Of a stretch of DNA of 64,000 nucleotides, positions 19,541 through 27,668 are shown one piece after another; positions within the stretch are counted from its first letter, which is position 1, and each line of letters begins with the position of its first letter. Location of the stretch: the NCBI RefSeq assembly GCF_000696305.2, contig NZ_AOMT01000026.1:62001-126000 (forward strand), in the 5' to 3' direction. The stretch comes from Moraxella bovoculi 237. Lineage in GTDB: Bacteria > Pseudomonadota > Gammaproteobacteria > Pseudomonadales > Moraxellaceae. The notes under the pieces were generated by a model that saw nothing but the letters and a program-made list of their open reading frames with translations, did not search any database and was not told the DNA's origin. Made by a program: the position numbers and the translations under genes.

Positions 19541-21235
19541 ATGCAATTTTTATCCACTTCTTATGTGATTTTCCCAAAGCAGGGAACAGCATATTCGCTG
19601 CTGCTTGCCAAGAAACTGGCAAAGGCGCTACAAGACAGAGCGGTTCCTGCCACGGTAAGTCTTGATGATAAGGCAACACATGCGCACAAGATCATCATTG
19701 GTGATCGTCAAGCTGTCGAAGGCAAGACCATTTATCTGAATCAAGATGCCTTAGATGAAGCGCAATTTGACCAAGATGATTATCTGAATCAACTACTACC
19801 TGTATCAGCTCAAGAATCTACGAGTGCTGTAGGTGCTGTATCACCATCTAATCAGCCGCTTAATGTCGTGGCGGTAACAGCTTGTCCGACAGGGGTAGCG
19901 CATACCTTCATGTCAGCAGAAGCGATCGAGAACCATGCCAAGACTCAAGGGTGGAATGTCAAGGTTGAGACTCGCGGGCAGGTGGGTGCTGGTAATGCCA
20001 TCACCGCTGATGAAGTGGCTGCTGCTGATCTGGTGTTCGTGGCGGCAGACATCGATGTTGATCTGTCAAAATTCCAAGGCAAGAGAATGTACCGCACTTC
20101 AACGGGGCTTGCCCTAAAGAAGACAGCGCAGGAATTTGATAAGGCATTAAGTCAAGCGACAATCTATCAAGGCGGTGCAGCGAACGCTGCACAGGCGGCA
20201 GATGCTGATGACAAAAAAGGCATCTATAAGCATCTGATGACCGGTGTATCGCACATGCTACCACTTGTGGTGGCGGGCGGTCTGATGATCGCCATGTCGT
20301 TCATGTTCGGTGTGGAAGCATTTAAGGATCAAGCGATCGCCTTTGGTCTGCCAAAAGCATTGATGGACATCGGTGGCGGCGCGGCATTTCATTTGATGAT
20401 TGCTATCTTTGCAGGTTACGTGGCATTTTCAATCGCGGATCGCCCTGGTTTGGCGGTGGGTCTAATTGGTGGTATGCTGGCTACGACAGCCGGCGCAGGC
20501 ATCTTGGGCGGTATTGTTGCTGGTTTCTTAGCGGGCTATACGGTAAAATTCCTAAATAACGCCATTAAGCTGCCGCCAAGCCTCTCTGCGCTCAAGCCCA
20601 TCCTGATTTTGCCTTTACTGGGTTCGCTCATCGTGGGGTTGTTGATGGTTTATGCCATTAACCCACCTGTGGCGGCACTGATGGAGATGCTGACCAATTG
20701 GCTAAAATCCATGGGTGAGATCAACGCCATCATTCTAGGCATCATCCTAGGCTTGATGATGTGTGCGGACATGGGTGGTCCTATCAATAAAGCAGCTTAT
20801 ACTTTCTCTGTGGGTATGATTGCTTCAGGTGTTTATACCCCAATCGCTGCCGCCATGGCGGCTGGTATGGTGCCACCGATTGGCATGGCGATCGCAACTT
20901 GGATCGCTCGCCGTAGATTCAATGAAAACCAGCGCAATGCGGGTAAGGCCTCATTTGTACTGGGTCTGTGTTTCATCTCTGAAGGCGCGCTTCCGTTCGT
21001 TGCGGCAGACCCTGCACGCGTGATCATCGCCTCACTCATCGGTGGTGCGCTCACAGGCGCGATCTCGATGGGTCTTGGCATTGCTTTGCAGGCGCCTCAT
21101 GGTGGATTGTTCGTGATTCCTTTTGTGTCGCAGCCCTTGATGTATCTGGTGGCGATTGCGGTGGGCTCTGTCGTAACGGGCGTGATCTATGCATTCATTA
21201 AGCGTAGCGAACAGCCGAATCTCGCTCAAGGTTAA
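19541..21235 (+). CDS. fruA: Fructose PTS permease EIIBC
   Basis: The 564-residue protein imports fructose and phosphorylates it at C1. After a degenerate first IIB' domain (about 1-95), the active IIB domain has Cys115 in VTACPTGVAHTFMSAEAIE. The IIC membrane domain follows, with MTGVSHMLPLVVAGGLMIAMSF, GLMMCADMGGPINKAAYTF and ISEGALPFVAADP. The order IIB'-IIB-IIC is as in E. coli FruA. GGAAAA precedes the ATG. A long hairpin closes the operon. Confidence 0.96.
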   Translation: MQFLSTSYVIFPKQGTAYSLLLAKKLAKALQDRAVPATVSLDDKATHAHKIIIGDRQAVEGKTIYLNQDALDEAQFDQDDYLNQLLPVSAQESTSAVGAVSPSNQPLNVVAVTACPTGVAHTFMSAEAIENHAKTQGWNVKVETRGQVGAGNAITADEVAAADLVFVAADIDVDLSKFQGKRMYRTSTGLALKKTAQEFDKALSQATIYQGGAANAAQAADADDKKGIYKHLMTGVSHMLPLVVAGGLMIAMSFMFGVEAFKDQAIAFGLPKALMDIGGGAAFHLMIAIFAGYVAFSIADRPGLAVGLIGGMLATTAGAGILGGIVAGFLAGYTVKFLNNAIKLPPSLSALKPILILPLLGSLIVGLLMVYAINPPVAALMEMLTNWLKSMGEINAIILGIILGLMMCADMGGPINKAAYTFSVGMIASGVYTPIAAAMAAGMVPPIGMAIATWIARRRFNENQRNAGKASFVLGLCFISEGALPFVAADPARVIIASLIGGALTGAISMGLGIALQAPHGGLFVIPFVSQPLMYLVAIAVGSVVTGVIYAFIKRSEQPNLAQG

Positions 21236-21289
21236 ATGATTGGTTTTGCTAAATTGTAAATAGTTGTTTTAATTAATCTTTTTTTAACA

Positions 21290-21331
21290 AAAACATGAAA
21301 ACCTGTCCTGTGATGGGTTTTCATGTTTTTT
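21290..21331 (+). terminator. Terminator of the fru operon
   Basis: Stem AAACATGAAAACC / GGGTTTTCATGTTTTT with a short loop, followed by a T-run. Confidence 0.8.
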
Positions 21332-21440
21332 ATGGTTGTGTTACAATAAACTTTGCCCAAATTGGGCGGTTATGTTTATCTGGATTTTGTTTATAATTTT
21401 GCCAAAATAAATCATCAAGCTGTATAAAGAGGTTATTGTG

Positions 21441-22322
21441 ATGGATGTCGCCCACAAAGAAACAACAAACTCACTCATGGCACCCCTAAAAGCTACCGCG
21501 CTATTGATCAGTGCGTGTGGTGCTTTGACATTTGTAGGCTGTGCAAGCAAGCCAACTTACAATGGTGGTGCGAGCAATCAAAAAATCGTGACCAATAGCC
21601 GCGGTGTACCAAATCGCTACATGGTAAAGCAGGGCGATACTGTTAGTAAGATTGCAGAGCGTTATGGGCTTGACTGGCGTGAACTTGGGCGAATGAATGG
21701 ATTGGATTCTAAGTACACCATCTATACAGGGCAATACTTAATCCTATGGCAGGGTAAAGGCGATACAGCTGGCAGAACCCCAACGCCATCTGCCCAAAGA
21801 GCACCAGCACCGACCACAACCAGAGCGCCTACACCTGTGGCAAGTACGCTACCTCGTGCGACCACACCGCTGCCAACACCTGCGCCAAGCTACACACCGC
21901 CACCTGCTGCTAATGCACCACTATCAGTGGGTAGTGCGGGTCTGATGCAGTTTCGCTATCCTGTGGGCAGCAGTAACCCTGTGGTTCGTCGTTATGGTAC
22001 GACCACCATTAATGGTCAAAGTGTCACCAGTCAGGGCATGTGGTTCTCGGGTCGTGGCGGCGATGCAGTGCTGGCGAGCCGCTCGGGAACGGTGATTCAT
22101 GCTGATGGTAACATCGATGGTGCAATGATCGCAATTGCTCATACAGATGGCTTTGTGAGTAACTATTTCCACATCCAAAATGCAGAAGTTAAGTCAGGTC
22201 AGACCGTGCAAGCAGGTCAAAAGATCGCAAGCATGCGTGCTCAGCCTGATGGTGCGGCATTGCTTGAATTTCGTATTTCTCGTAATTCCAGCTACATCGA
22301 TCCGCTTTCTGTCCTAAAATAA
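21441..22322 (+). CDS. NlpD-like lipoprotein with LysM and degenerate LytM domain
   Basis: The 293-residue probable lipoprotein has its lipobox (FVGC, Cys34) after a hydrophobic segment and a long n-region. One LysM domain (about 56-99, RYMVKQGDTVSKIAERYGL) binds peptidoglycan. A Pro/Thr/Ala linker follows, then an M23/LytM fold (about 175-293). The usual Zn ligands are not visible: GRGGDAV replaces the HxxxD region and LLEFRIS replaces the HxH strand. It therefore probably activates amidases, as NlpD and EnvC do, rather than cutting peptidoglycan itself. A GTG lies 3 bases upstream of the chosen ATG. Confidence 0.82.
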   Translation: MDVAHKETTNSLMAPLKATALLISACGALTFVGCASKPTYNGGASNQKIVTNSRGVPNRYMVKQGDTVSKIAERYGLDWRELGRMNGLDSKYTIYTGQYLILWQGKGDTAGRTPTPSAQRAPAPTTTRAPTPVASTLPRATTPLPTPAPSYTPPPAANAPLSVGSAGLMQFRYPVGSSNPVVRRYGTTTINGQSVTSQGMWFSGRGGDAVLASRSGTVIHADGNIDGAMIAIAHTDGFVSNYFHIQNAEVKSGQTVQAGQKIASMRAQPDGAALLEFRISRNSSYIDPLSVLK

Positions 22323-22325
22323 TCC

Positions 22326-23240
22326 ATGATAGTACGCGATAAAAGTAACAGCCTAAAGCTATTGTTCGTCTGGCGTGGCACGATACTGCCAAAAGTGCTA
22401 CCCATGGTGCTCATCTTAATGGCAGTGTCTATGGTGGCATGGATGCTCACCCACTATAAGGTGTATACCGTCACGGGCGTGCCTGCGGTGGGTTTTACTG
22501 TATTTGGGGTGGTGTTGTCGATATTCTTGGGGTTTCGTAACACCGCCTGCTATGACAGATGGTGGGAAGGGCGAAAGCTATGGGGCGCGATGATCGCTAA
22601 TACGCGACATCTAACCCGCGACAGTCATTTTCTCGAACCTTATCAGAGAGATAAGCTGCTAACTGACATGTTGATATTTATTGGTCTGCTGCGCAATCGT
22701 CTGCGCGGACAGTCGGCGAGTATTGAGCAGTTTACGCATTATCATCCGATCGACCAAGATGAGATAGATCGATTTAATCAGCATATCAATGCACCGCAGC
22801 TGTTGCTTGAGCGGATGCAGCTGCGTCTGATGGATGCAGTCAAGTCAGGCAGTATGACAGATATCATCTATACCAGCGTTCAGCGTCATGTGGTGGAGAT
22901 GGGTAGCATTCAAGCAGGCTGCGATCGTATCGCCAGCACGCCACTGCCTTTTCCGTATTCGGTGCTGCTGCATCGGGCGGTATTTTGTTTTTGTTGGATG
23001 TTGCCATTTGGGCTGGAGTCGGTTATGGGGATTTGGACGCCATTTTTGGTGGGGTTCTTATCCTATCTTTTGCTTGGGCTTGATGAGCTTAGTTATCAGC
23101 TAGAAGAGCCGTTTGGTACAGCGGATAATGACCTGCCGCTAGATACCATGGTAAGACTGATGGAGCGTGAAACCTTGGCGCTACTGAATAACCCCATTCC
23201 CGATGCGATCAGTGCTGATCAATATTATAATTATAGCTAA
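22326..23240 (+). CDS. Bestrophin-like (YneE/UPF0187) membrane protein
   Basis: The 304-residue protein starts 3 bases after the previous stop. It shows the bacterial bestrophin features FGVVLSIFLGFRNTACYDRWWEGRKLWGAM near residues 58-87, where the aromatic and Arg residues form the neck, and four hydrophobic segments. The C-terminal region has LGLDELSYQLEEPFGTADNDLPLD, the conserved acidic Ca2+-clasp-like stretch of the family. Bacterial homologues form pentameric ion channels; ion preference here is unknown. Confidence 0.85.
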   Translation: MIVRDKSNSLKLLFVWRGTILPKVLPMVLILMAVSMVAWMLTHYKVYTVTGVPAVGFTVFGVVLSIFLGFRNTACYDRWWEGRKLWGAMIANTRHLTRDSHFLEPYQRDKLLTDMLIFIGLLRNRLRGQSASIEQFTHYHPIDQDEIDRFNQHINAPQLLLERMQLRLMDAVKSGSMTDIIYTSVQRHVVEMGSIQAGCDRIASTPLPFPYSVLLHRAVFCFCWMLPFGLESVMGIWTPFLVGFLSYLLLGLDELSYQLEEPFGTADNDLPLDTMVRLMERETLALLNNPIPDAISADQYYNYS

Positions 23241-23255
23241 TTAAATCAAATAAAT

Positions 23256-23292
23256 AAAAACCCTTTAAAGCATCGACTTTAAAGGGTTTAAT
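23256..23292. terminator. Bidirectional terminator between the bestrophin gene and tRNA(CAT)
   Basis: Arms AAACCCTTTAAAG and CTTTAAAGGGTTT form a perfect 13-base stem with a 6-base loop and A/T runs on both sides. It can serve both convergent units. Confidence 0.8.
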
Positions 23293-23293
23293 T

Positions 23294-23370
23294 TGGTGGG
23301 CCCACACAGACTCGAACTGTGGACCAAAGGATTATGAGTCCTCTGCTCTAACCGACTGAGCTATAGGCCC
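23294..23370 (-). tRNA. tRNA with CAT anticodon (probably Ile2, otherwise elongator Met)
   Basis: The 77-base cloverleaf reads GGGCCTATAGCTCAGTCGGT at its 5' end. The anticodon stem-loop is GAGGA-CTCATAA-TCCTT, the T-arm has GTTCGAGTC, and CCA is encoded. A CAT anticodon is shared by tRNA-Met and the lysidine-modified tRNA-Ile2. The G27-U43 pair and the TTGGTC that follows resemble Ile2 genes, but this is not decisive. Confidence 0.85.
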
Positions 23371-23423
23371 GAAACGAGCGTTTATTATACTAAGATTTTA
23401 TGATTTTTCAAGTGTTTTATTAA

Positions 23424-23457
23424 AATAAAAAACCGATGAATCATCATCGGTTCTTAA
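23424..23457 (-). terminator. Terminator after tRNA-Leu copy 2
   Basis: On the minus strand AACCGATGA / TCATCGGTT is followed by TTTTTTATTTTA. It separates tRNA-Leu from the tRNA(CAT) gene downstream. Confidence 0.7.
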
Positions 23458-23461
23458 AATA

Positions 23462-23546
23462 TGGTGGGGACGGAGAGACTCGAACTCTCACACCTCGCGG
23501 CGCTGGAACCTAAATCCAGTGCGTCTACCAATTCCGCCACGTCCCC
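23462..23546 (-). tRNA. tRNA-Leu (UAG anticodon), copy 2
   Basis: The 85-base sequence is identical to the tRNA at 8466-8550 but lies on the opposite strand, with the same encoded CCA. The shared block extends through the leader and -10 (143 bases, one mismatch), so this is a recent duplication or a gene-converted pair. Confidence 0.96.
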
Positions 23547-23591
23547 AAGTTGTCTATCTAGACCATCTGTCGATGTCGTCTTGATGGGCGT

Positions 23592-23619
23592 ATTATATAC
23601 ATTTTTTGGAAGTTGACAA
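23592..23619 (-). promoter_or_regulatory. Promoter of tRNA-Leu copy 2
   Basis: On the minus strand TTGTCA and TATAAT are separated by 16 bases. The -10 and leader match copy 1, while the -35 and spacer differ. Confidence 0.8.
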
Positions 23620-23673
23620 GTATTTTTTATAAAACTTTTATAAAAATAACATAAGATATTGATTTATATTATT

Positions 23674-24711
23674 TTATTCTTTCATGATTTTCATGTTTTT
23701 GTCATTAATGAGTATGGACATGAAGTCTTCGGCGCATACACAGTACCCTTGATAGTGCTGACTGATCTCCTGTGCGACATGACCCATGTTAGGGGCAGGG
23801 TTATTTGGCTCATAAAAAGACGCAAATCTGGCACTAAAATGCGTCAGGATAAGATTAGGAAGTTTTACACGCTGGGCGAATTGCGTCACCATCTTGGCGC
23901 TGCTGTGCTGTGGGTCGAAGCTGCTTTCGCCTGTCCGAGACAGCACCTTATCCAGTATCGCCTGTGTGTAGGTCGCTTCATGAACCAGAGCATCAGCATC
24001 ATGGATCACATCAGTCAAAAGTTCTGGTGTGTCATTATCGCCAGCGATGACGATCTTGGATTTGATGTGCATCTGCTCAATGTATTCATTTGGGATGATG
24101 GGTTCATTATTGATATGTATGGGCTGGTGCGGTAGATTGGTCTTGAATATCTGATGCCAAAAGTGCTTGGGGATGTTATCGCTAACGAGCTTGTCAATGT
24201 TCAGCTTATGTTGATGTATGGCTTGTTTAATGATAAACGCATAACTAGGACAGCGGTGTGATAGGGCGGTGGTCTTGATATTGAGGGTTTGATTGTCCAA
24301 TGACAGGGTGATTGGTTGATCATGTTCAACGATGATACGCTCGATGGCGAAACTTAATCTAAGCTCGGTATGGGCGACATAAGCGTCTAATAACGCAAAA
24401 ACACCCTTAGGTGCGATGATGGTCAGCGCAGTGGTGCGCCCATGCATGGCAAGGCTTGCCAATAAGCCCGCCAAGCCATAGCAATGATCGCCATGCACAT
24501 GAGTGATGCAGATGGCGCGCAAGTTACTAAGGCGTAGCTTGGTGTACATGAGCTGATGCTGTGTGCCTTCGCCGCAGTCGATCAGTAGCCAAGGCGCACG
24601 ATGATTGGTGCTTTCTTGCTCACTGGTGGGTAGTTCGACGGCAAGGGCGGAGACGTTACGTCTTTTGGTGGGGATGCCGCTGGACGTACCCAAAAAAGTT
24701 AACTTAAACAT
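23674..24711 (-). CDS. rnz: Ribonuclease Z
   Basis: The 345-residue metallo-beta-lactamase-fold nuclease trims tRNA 3' ends. It begins KLTFLGTSSGIPTKRRNVSA and holds the zinc motif THVHGDH (His71, His73, Asp75, His76) followed by CYGLAGLLAS. Later ligands are likely in VHEATYT and LTHFSARF. An in-frame start 7 codons earlier exists, but the ATG at 24711 begins the conserved strand and lies 2 bases after the folP stop, suggesting coupling. The tRNA-Leu and tRNA(CAT) genes follow on the same strand. Confidence 0.93.
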   Translation of the reverse strand: MFKLTFLGTSSGIPTKRRNVSALAVELPTSEQESTNHRAPWLLIDCGEGTQHQLMYTKLRLSNLRAICITHVHGDHCYGLAGLLASLAMHGRTTALTIIAPKGVFALLDAYVAHTELRLSFAIERIIVEHDQPITLSLDNQTLNIKTTALSHRCPSYAFIIKQAIHQHKLNIDKLVSDNIPKHFWHQIFKTNLPHQPIHINNEPIIPNEYIEQMHIKSKIVIAGDNDTPELLTDVIHDADALVHEATYTQAILDKVLSRTGESSFDPQHSSAKMVTQFAQRVKLPNLILTHFSARFASFYEPNNPAPNMGHVAQEISQHYQGYCVCAEDFMSILINDKNMKIMKE

Positions 24712-24713
24712 AA

Positions 24714-25580
24714 TCAGCTGACCATCTGCCACATCTTTATCGCCTGTGCCATGTGAGCGACATCATGCACTCTGACAATACTTGCCCCCTTTTGAATGGC
24801 AAGCAGGTGAGCAACCGTGCCTATCACGTCTCTGTCGGTTGGGACGTGGTCTTGAGCAGGGGCAAATGTACTTAAAATCTCGCCTAAGAATCGCTTACGG
24901 GATACACCAAAGAGCATGGGCAAGCCAAAATGAGCGATAATAGTATCCAAGTTTTGCATAAGCGTGATGTGATGAGCGTGATTTTTGGCAAAACCCATGC
25001 CCACATCTATCACGATGTTTTCACGTCTGACCCCTGCGTTTAGGGCGTTCTGAATGTCTCTATCTAGCTCGCTGATGACTTCACGCACCACATCATCATA
25101 ATTGGCAAGGCTGTTCATGGTTTGGGTCATCGTATCAGGTTCGCCCCGTGAGTGCATGATAACCACAGGGCAATCAAGGCGAGCAACCACATCGCATGCC
25201 CCATCTCGGTGAAGTCCACGTACATCATTAACCATGTCCGCCCCTGCATGAATGCCTTGTTCCATGACGACAGGATTGCTCGTGTCAAGCGATAGCCACA
25301 CATCTTTGCCAAACTCCGCTTGTAAGGCCTGTACCACAGGGATAACCCTATCAAGCTCGGTCTCGGTTGCTACGCTTGGGGCGTTGGGGCGAGTGGACTC
25401 TCCGCCAATGTCAATAATGTCCACGCCCCAGCGTATCATCTCATCGGCATGGCGTAGGGCAGTGTCTATGCTGTTAAAACGTCCGCCGTCTGAAAATGAA
25501 TCGGGCGTTACGTTTAGCACGCCCATGATTCTAGGGGTGGATAGATCAAGGGTTTTATGATTAAAATGCAGTATAGTCAT
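24714..25580 (-). CDS. folP: Dihydropteroate synthase
   Basis: The 288-residue TIM-barrel enzyme condenses p-aminobenzoate with hydroxymethyl-dihydropterin pyrophosphate in folate synthesis; it is the sulfonamide target. The diagnostic motifs are GVLNVTPDSFSDGGRF (about 20-35), IDIGGESTRPNA and GVSRKRFLGEI. It is divergent from hflX with 77 bases between the starts, and it precedes rnz by 2 bases. The length is normal. Confidence 0.96.
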   Translation of the reverse strand: MTILHFNHKTLDLSTPRIMGVLNVTPDSFSDGGRFNSIDTALRHADEMIRWGVDIIDIGGESTRPNAPSVATETELDRVIPVVQALQAEFGKDVWLSLDTSNPVVMEQGIHAGADMVNDVRGLHRDGACDVVARLDCPVVIMHSRGEPDTMTQTMNSLANYDDVVREVISELDRDIQNALNAGVRRENIVIDVGMGFAKNHAHHITLMQNLDTIIAHFGLPMLFGVSRKRFLGEILSTFAPAQDHVPTDRDVIGTVAHLLAIQKGASIVRVHDVAHMAQAIKMWQMVS

Positions 25581-25657
25581 CGTATGATCCTACCTTGAAA
25601 TTTGGCTATCATACCACAATCTACCACAGATAACATTGAAATCACAAAGGATAGCTT

Positions 25658-27049
25658 TTGCAATATTTTGACCGACATGACGGCGGAGAGAACGCCATTT
25701 TGGTACATCTTGACATACGTGAGATGATTGACCCTGATGATTTAGAAGAGTTTCGCCTGCTGGTGCATTCGGCAGGAGCGAATGAGCTTGACATCATCAC
25801 AGGTGGACGGAACAAGCCGCACGCCAAATATTTTGTCGGCACGGGCAAGGCAGACGAGATTGCCCAGGCGGTGGCGCGCCATGAAGCGGACGTCGTGATC
25901 TTTAACCACGACCTAACCCCAAGCCAAGAGAGAAATCTAGAAGCCTTGATTAAGTGCCGTGTGCTAGACCGCACGGGGCTGATTTTGGATATTTTTGCCC
26001 AGCGTGCCAGAACGTATGAAGGTAAATTGCAAGTGGAGCTTGCCCAACTGTCGCACCTTGCCACTCGCCTTGTGCGTGGGTGGACGCACCTAGAGCGTCA
26101 AAAGGGCGGTATCGGACTTCGAGGGCCGGGGGAGACGCAGCTGGAGACGGACAGACGACTTTTGCAAATTCGGGTAAATCAGCTCAAAAACAAGCTCGAT
26201 AAAGTCAAACAAACCCGCTCGCAAGGACGCGCCAAACGCCAAAAATCAGACGTGCCGACCGTGTCGCTTGTCGGTTACACCAACGCAGGCAAATCCACAC
26301 TCTTTAACCGCCTTGCCAATGACAATATCTACGCCGCTGACCAACTGTTCGCCACGCTAGACGCGACACTTCGTAAGGTTAAATGGGCGGGCGTGGGCAA
26401 TGTTGTGCTTGCTGATACGGTGGGCTTTGTGCGTCATCTGCCCCATGAGCTGGTGGAGAGCTTTCATGCCACGCTAGAAGAGACTCTAGAGGCCGACCTA
26501 CTGCTTCATGTCATTGACAGCAGTAGCCCCGAGATGCACGAGCAGATTGATGCGGTGAATGCGGTGCTTGATGAGATTGGTGTGACTGCTCCTGTGCTAC
26601 TGGTGCATAATAAAATTGACCGCACCGATGAGATGCCAACCATTCACTACAAAGAACAAGGCGTGCCACACCGTGTCTATGTGTCTGCTCGTGAAAACCT
26701 AGGCATGGACGAACTCACTCAAGCCGTGCAAGAGCTATTGGTGGGCGGACTGTCCGACTTTACGCTCACCTTGCCCTATCACGCAGGGCAATTTAAAAAT
26801 ACCTTGCATGAGCTTGGGGTCATCACCCATAGCGAATTTGACGATACAGGGCATGAGATGCTCACCGTGCGCCTTGCTAAAGCTAAATTAAAAGAATTGC
26901 TTGGTAAATATCATTTTAATGCCTTTGACGTATTGCCGTCACACGAGGCAAGCCAATTTTTGCCAGAATTGGAAGAGTTTGAAAAGGTGGAAGTTAAGGC
27001 GAATGATGATAAAGATCACAATGATGATTTAGACCCGTTTTGTTTGTAG
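25658..27049 (+). CDS. hflX: GTPase HflX (TTG start)
   Basis: The 463-residue ribosome-splitting GTPase has an N-terminal nucleotide-binding domain (DIITGGRNKPHAKYFVGTGKADEI). A helical linker with the glycine-rich segment RQKGGIGLRGPGETQLETDRR follows, then the G domain from about residue 200: GYTNAGKSTLFNRL (G1), DTVGFVRHLP (G3) and VHNKID (G4). No ATG fits the conserved N-terminus. The TTG at 25658 does, with AAAGGA at 25646-25651 six bases upstream, so a rare start codon is used. The acidic tail ends DDLDPFCL. Confidence 0.95.
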   Translation: MQYFDRHDGGENAILVHLDIREMIDPDDLEEFRLLVHSAGANELDIITGGRNKPHAKYFVGTGKADEIAQAVARHEADVVIFNHDLTPSQERNLEALIKCRVLDRTGLILDIFAQRARTYEGKLQVELAQLSHLATRLVRGWTHLERQKGGIGLRGPGETQLETDRRLLQIRVNQLKNKLDKVKQTRSQGRAKRQKSDVPTVSLVGYTNAGKSTLFNRLANDNIYAADQLFATLDATLRKVKWAGVGNVVLADTVGFVRHLPHELVESFHATLEETLEADLLLHVIDSSSPEMHEQIDAVNAVLDEIGVTAPVLLVHNKIDRTDEMPTIHYKEQGVPHRVYVSARENLGMDELTQAVQELLVGGLSDFTLTLPYHAGQFKNTLHELGVITHSEFDDTGHEMLTVRLAKAKLKELLGKYHFNAFDVLPSHEASQFLPELEEFEKVEVKANDDKDHNDDLDPFCL

Positions 27050-27126
27050 GGCGTGGTTTTGGTAAGTGGTAAGTAATACACACTCTGTGATTTGCTAAGA
27101 TAAACAAAACAACAAGAGAGTAAGCA

Positions 27127-27438
27127 ATGAAAAAGTTTTGTTTATGTATTTTAAGCCTTTGCATTTTAACAGGTTGCCTAGCTAGGTCAATGCGACCACC
27201 ACCACAAAGCCGGTCATATTTTTACAAACCAAACAAAAAGAATGTTAATGATGAATTAATTAAAAGTGATATGGAAGAGTGAGGATGTGAAAATATTGGA
27301 TTTGTAAACATGTCTGATAACAAATATGTTGAATCTCAAATTTGTATGTTACAAAAGGACCATAAAAATCGTGCTTTTAAAAGGGTGTATGTAGCGATTT
27401 GTATTTTGGCGGATATTGCTCCACAAAGCAAATCTTAG
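27127..27438 (+). pseudogene. Small lipoprotein gene interrupted by an in-frame TGA
   Basis: ATG at 27127 after AGAGAG begins a 51-codon ORF with a lipoprotein signal (MKKFCLCILSLCILTGC, lipobox LTGC). It stops at TGA 27280-27282. The same frame then stays open for another 51 codons, GCENIGFVNMSDNKYVES and onwards, to TAG at 27436-27438. Without the TGA the product would be a 103-residue lipoprotein. Codon use is AT-rich, unlike hflX next to it. Nonsense decay is the simplest reading, with a real 51-residue lipoprotein possible. I do not recognise the family. Confidence 0.55.
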
Positions 27439-27668
27439 ATTAGGCTCTTAAACAAAATCCAATATTATTTTTAGGCCATAAGTACACCATCGACTGCTAA
27501 ATCTACACTTTTCTCACGGATTATGAAATCTTCGCACTCATTTTAAACCATTAATGATATTTCATTCTCTCAGAAAATACCGAACATTTCTATAAAGTGG
27601 ACCGATCACGGCTTGACCTTGTGAATAGATAGTGCTTTAATAAAAGTTAATTTGTTACAAGGACGACC
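27439..27668. other. Intergenic region upstream of lrgA, no intact gene
   Basis: About 230 AT-rich bases carry no convincing ORF on either strand. Short coding-like stretches interrupted by stops are present and may be further gene debris next to the broken lipoprotein gene. A ribosome site (AAGGA) lies at the end, for lrgA. Confidence 0.4.

Noticed and set aside
23659-24135. 158-residue plus-strand ORF
   Set aside because: Antisense to the C-terminal half of rnz; the rnz frame carries the family motifs.
25485-25494. GCCGTCTGAA, the Neisseria DNA uptake core
   Set aside because: It encodes the conserved FSDGG of dihydropteroate synthase on the minus strand, I noticed it only once, and it lacks the AT extension; chance is the best explanation.
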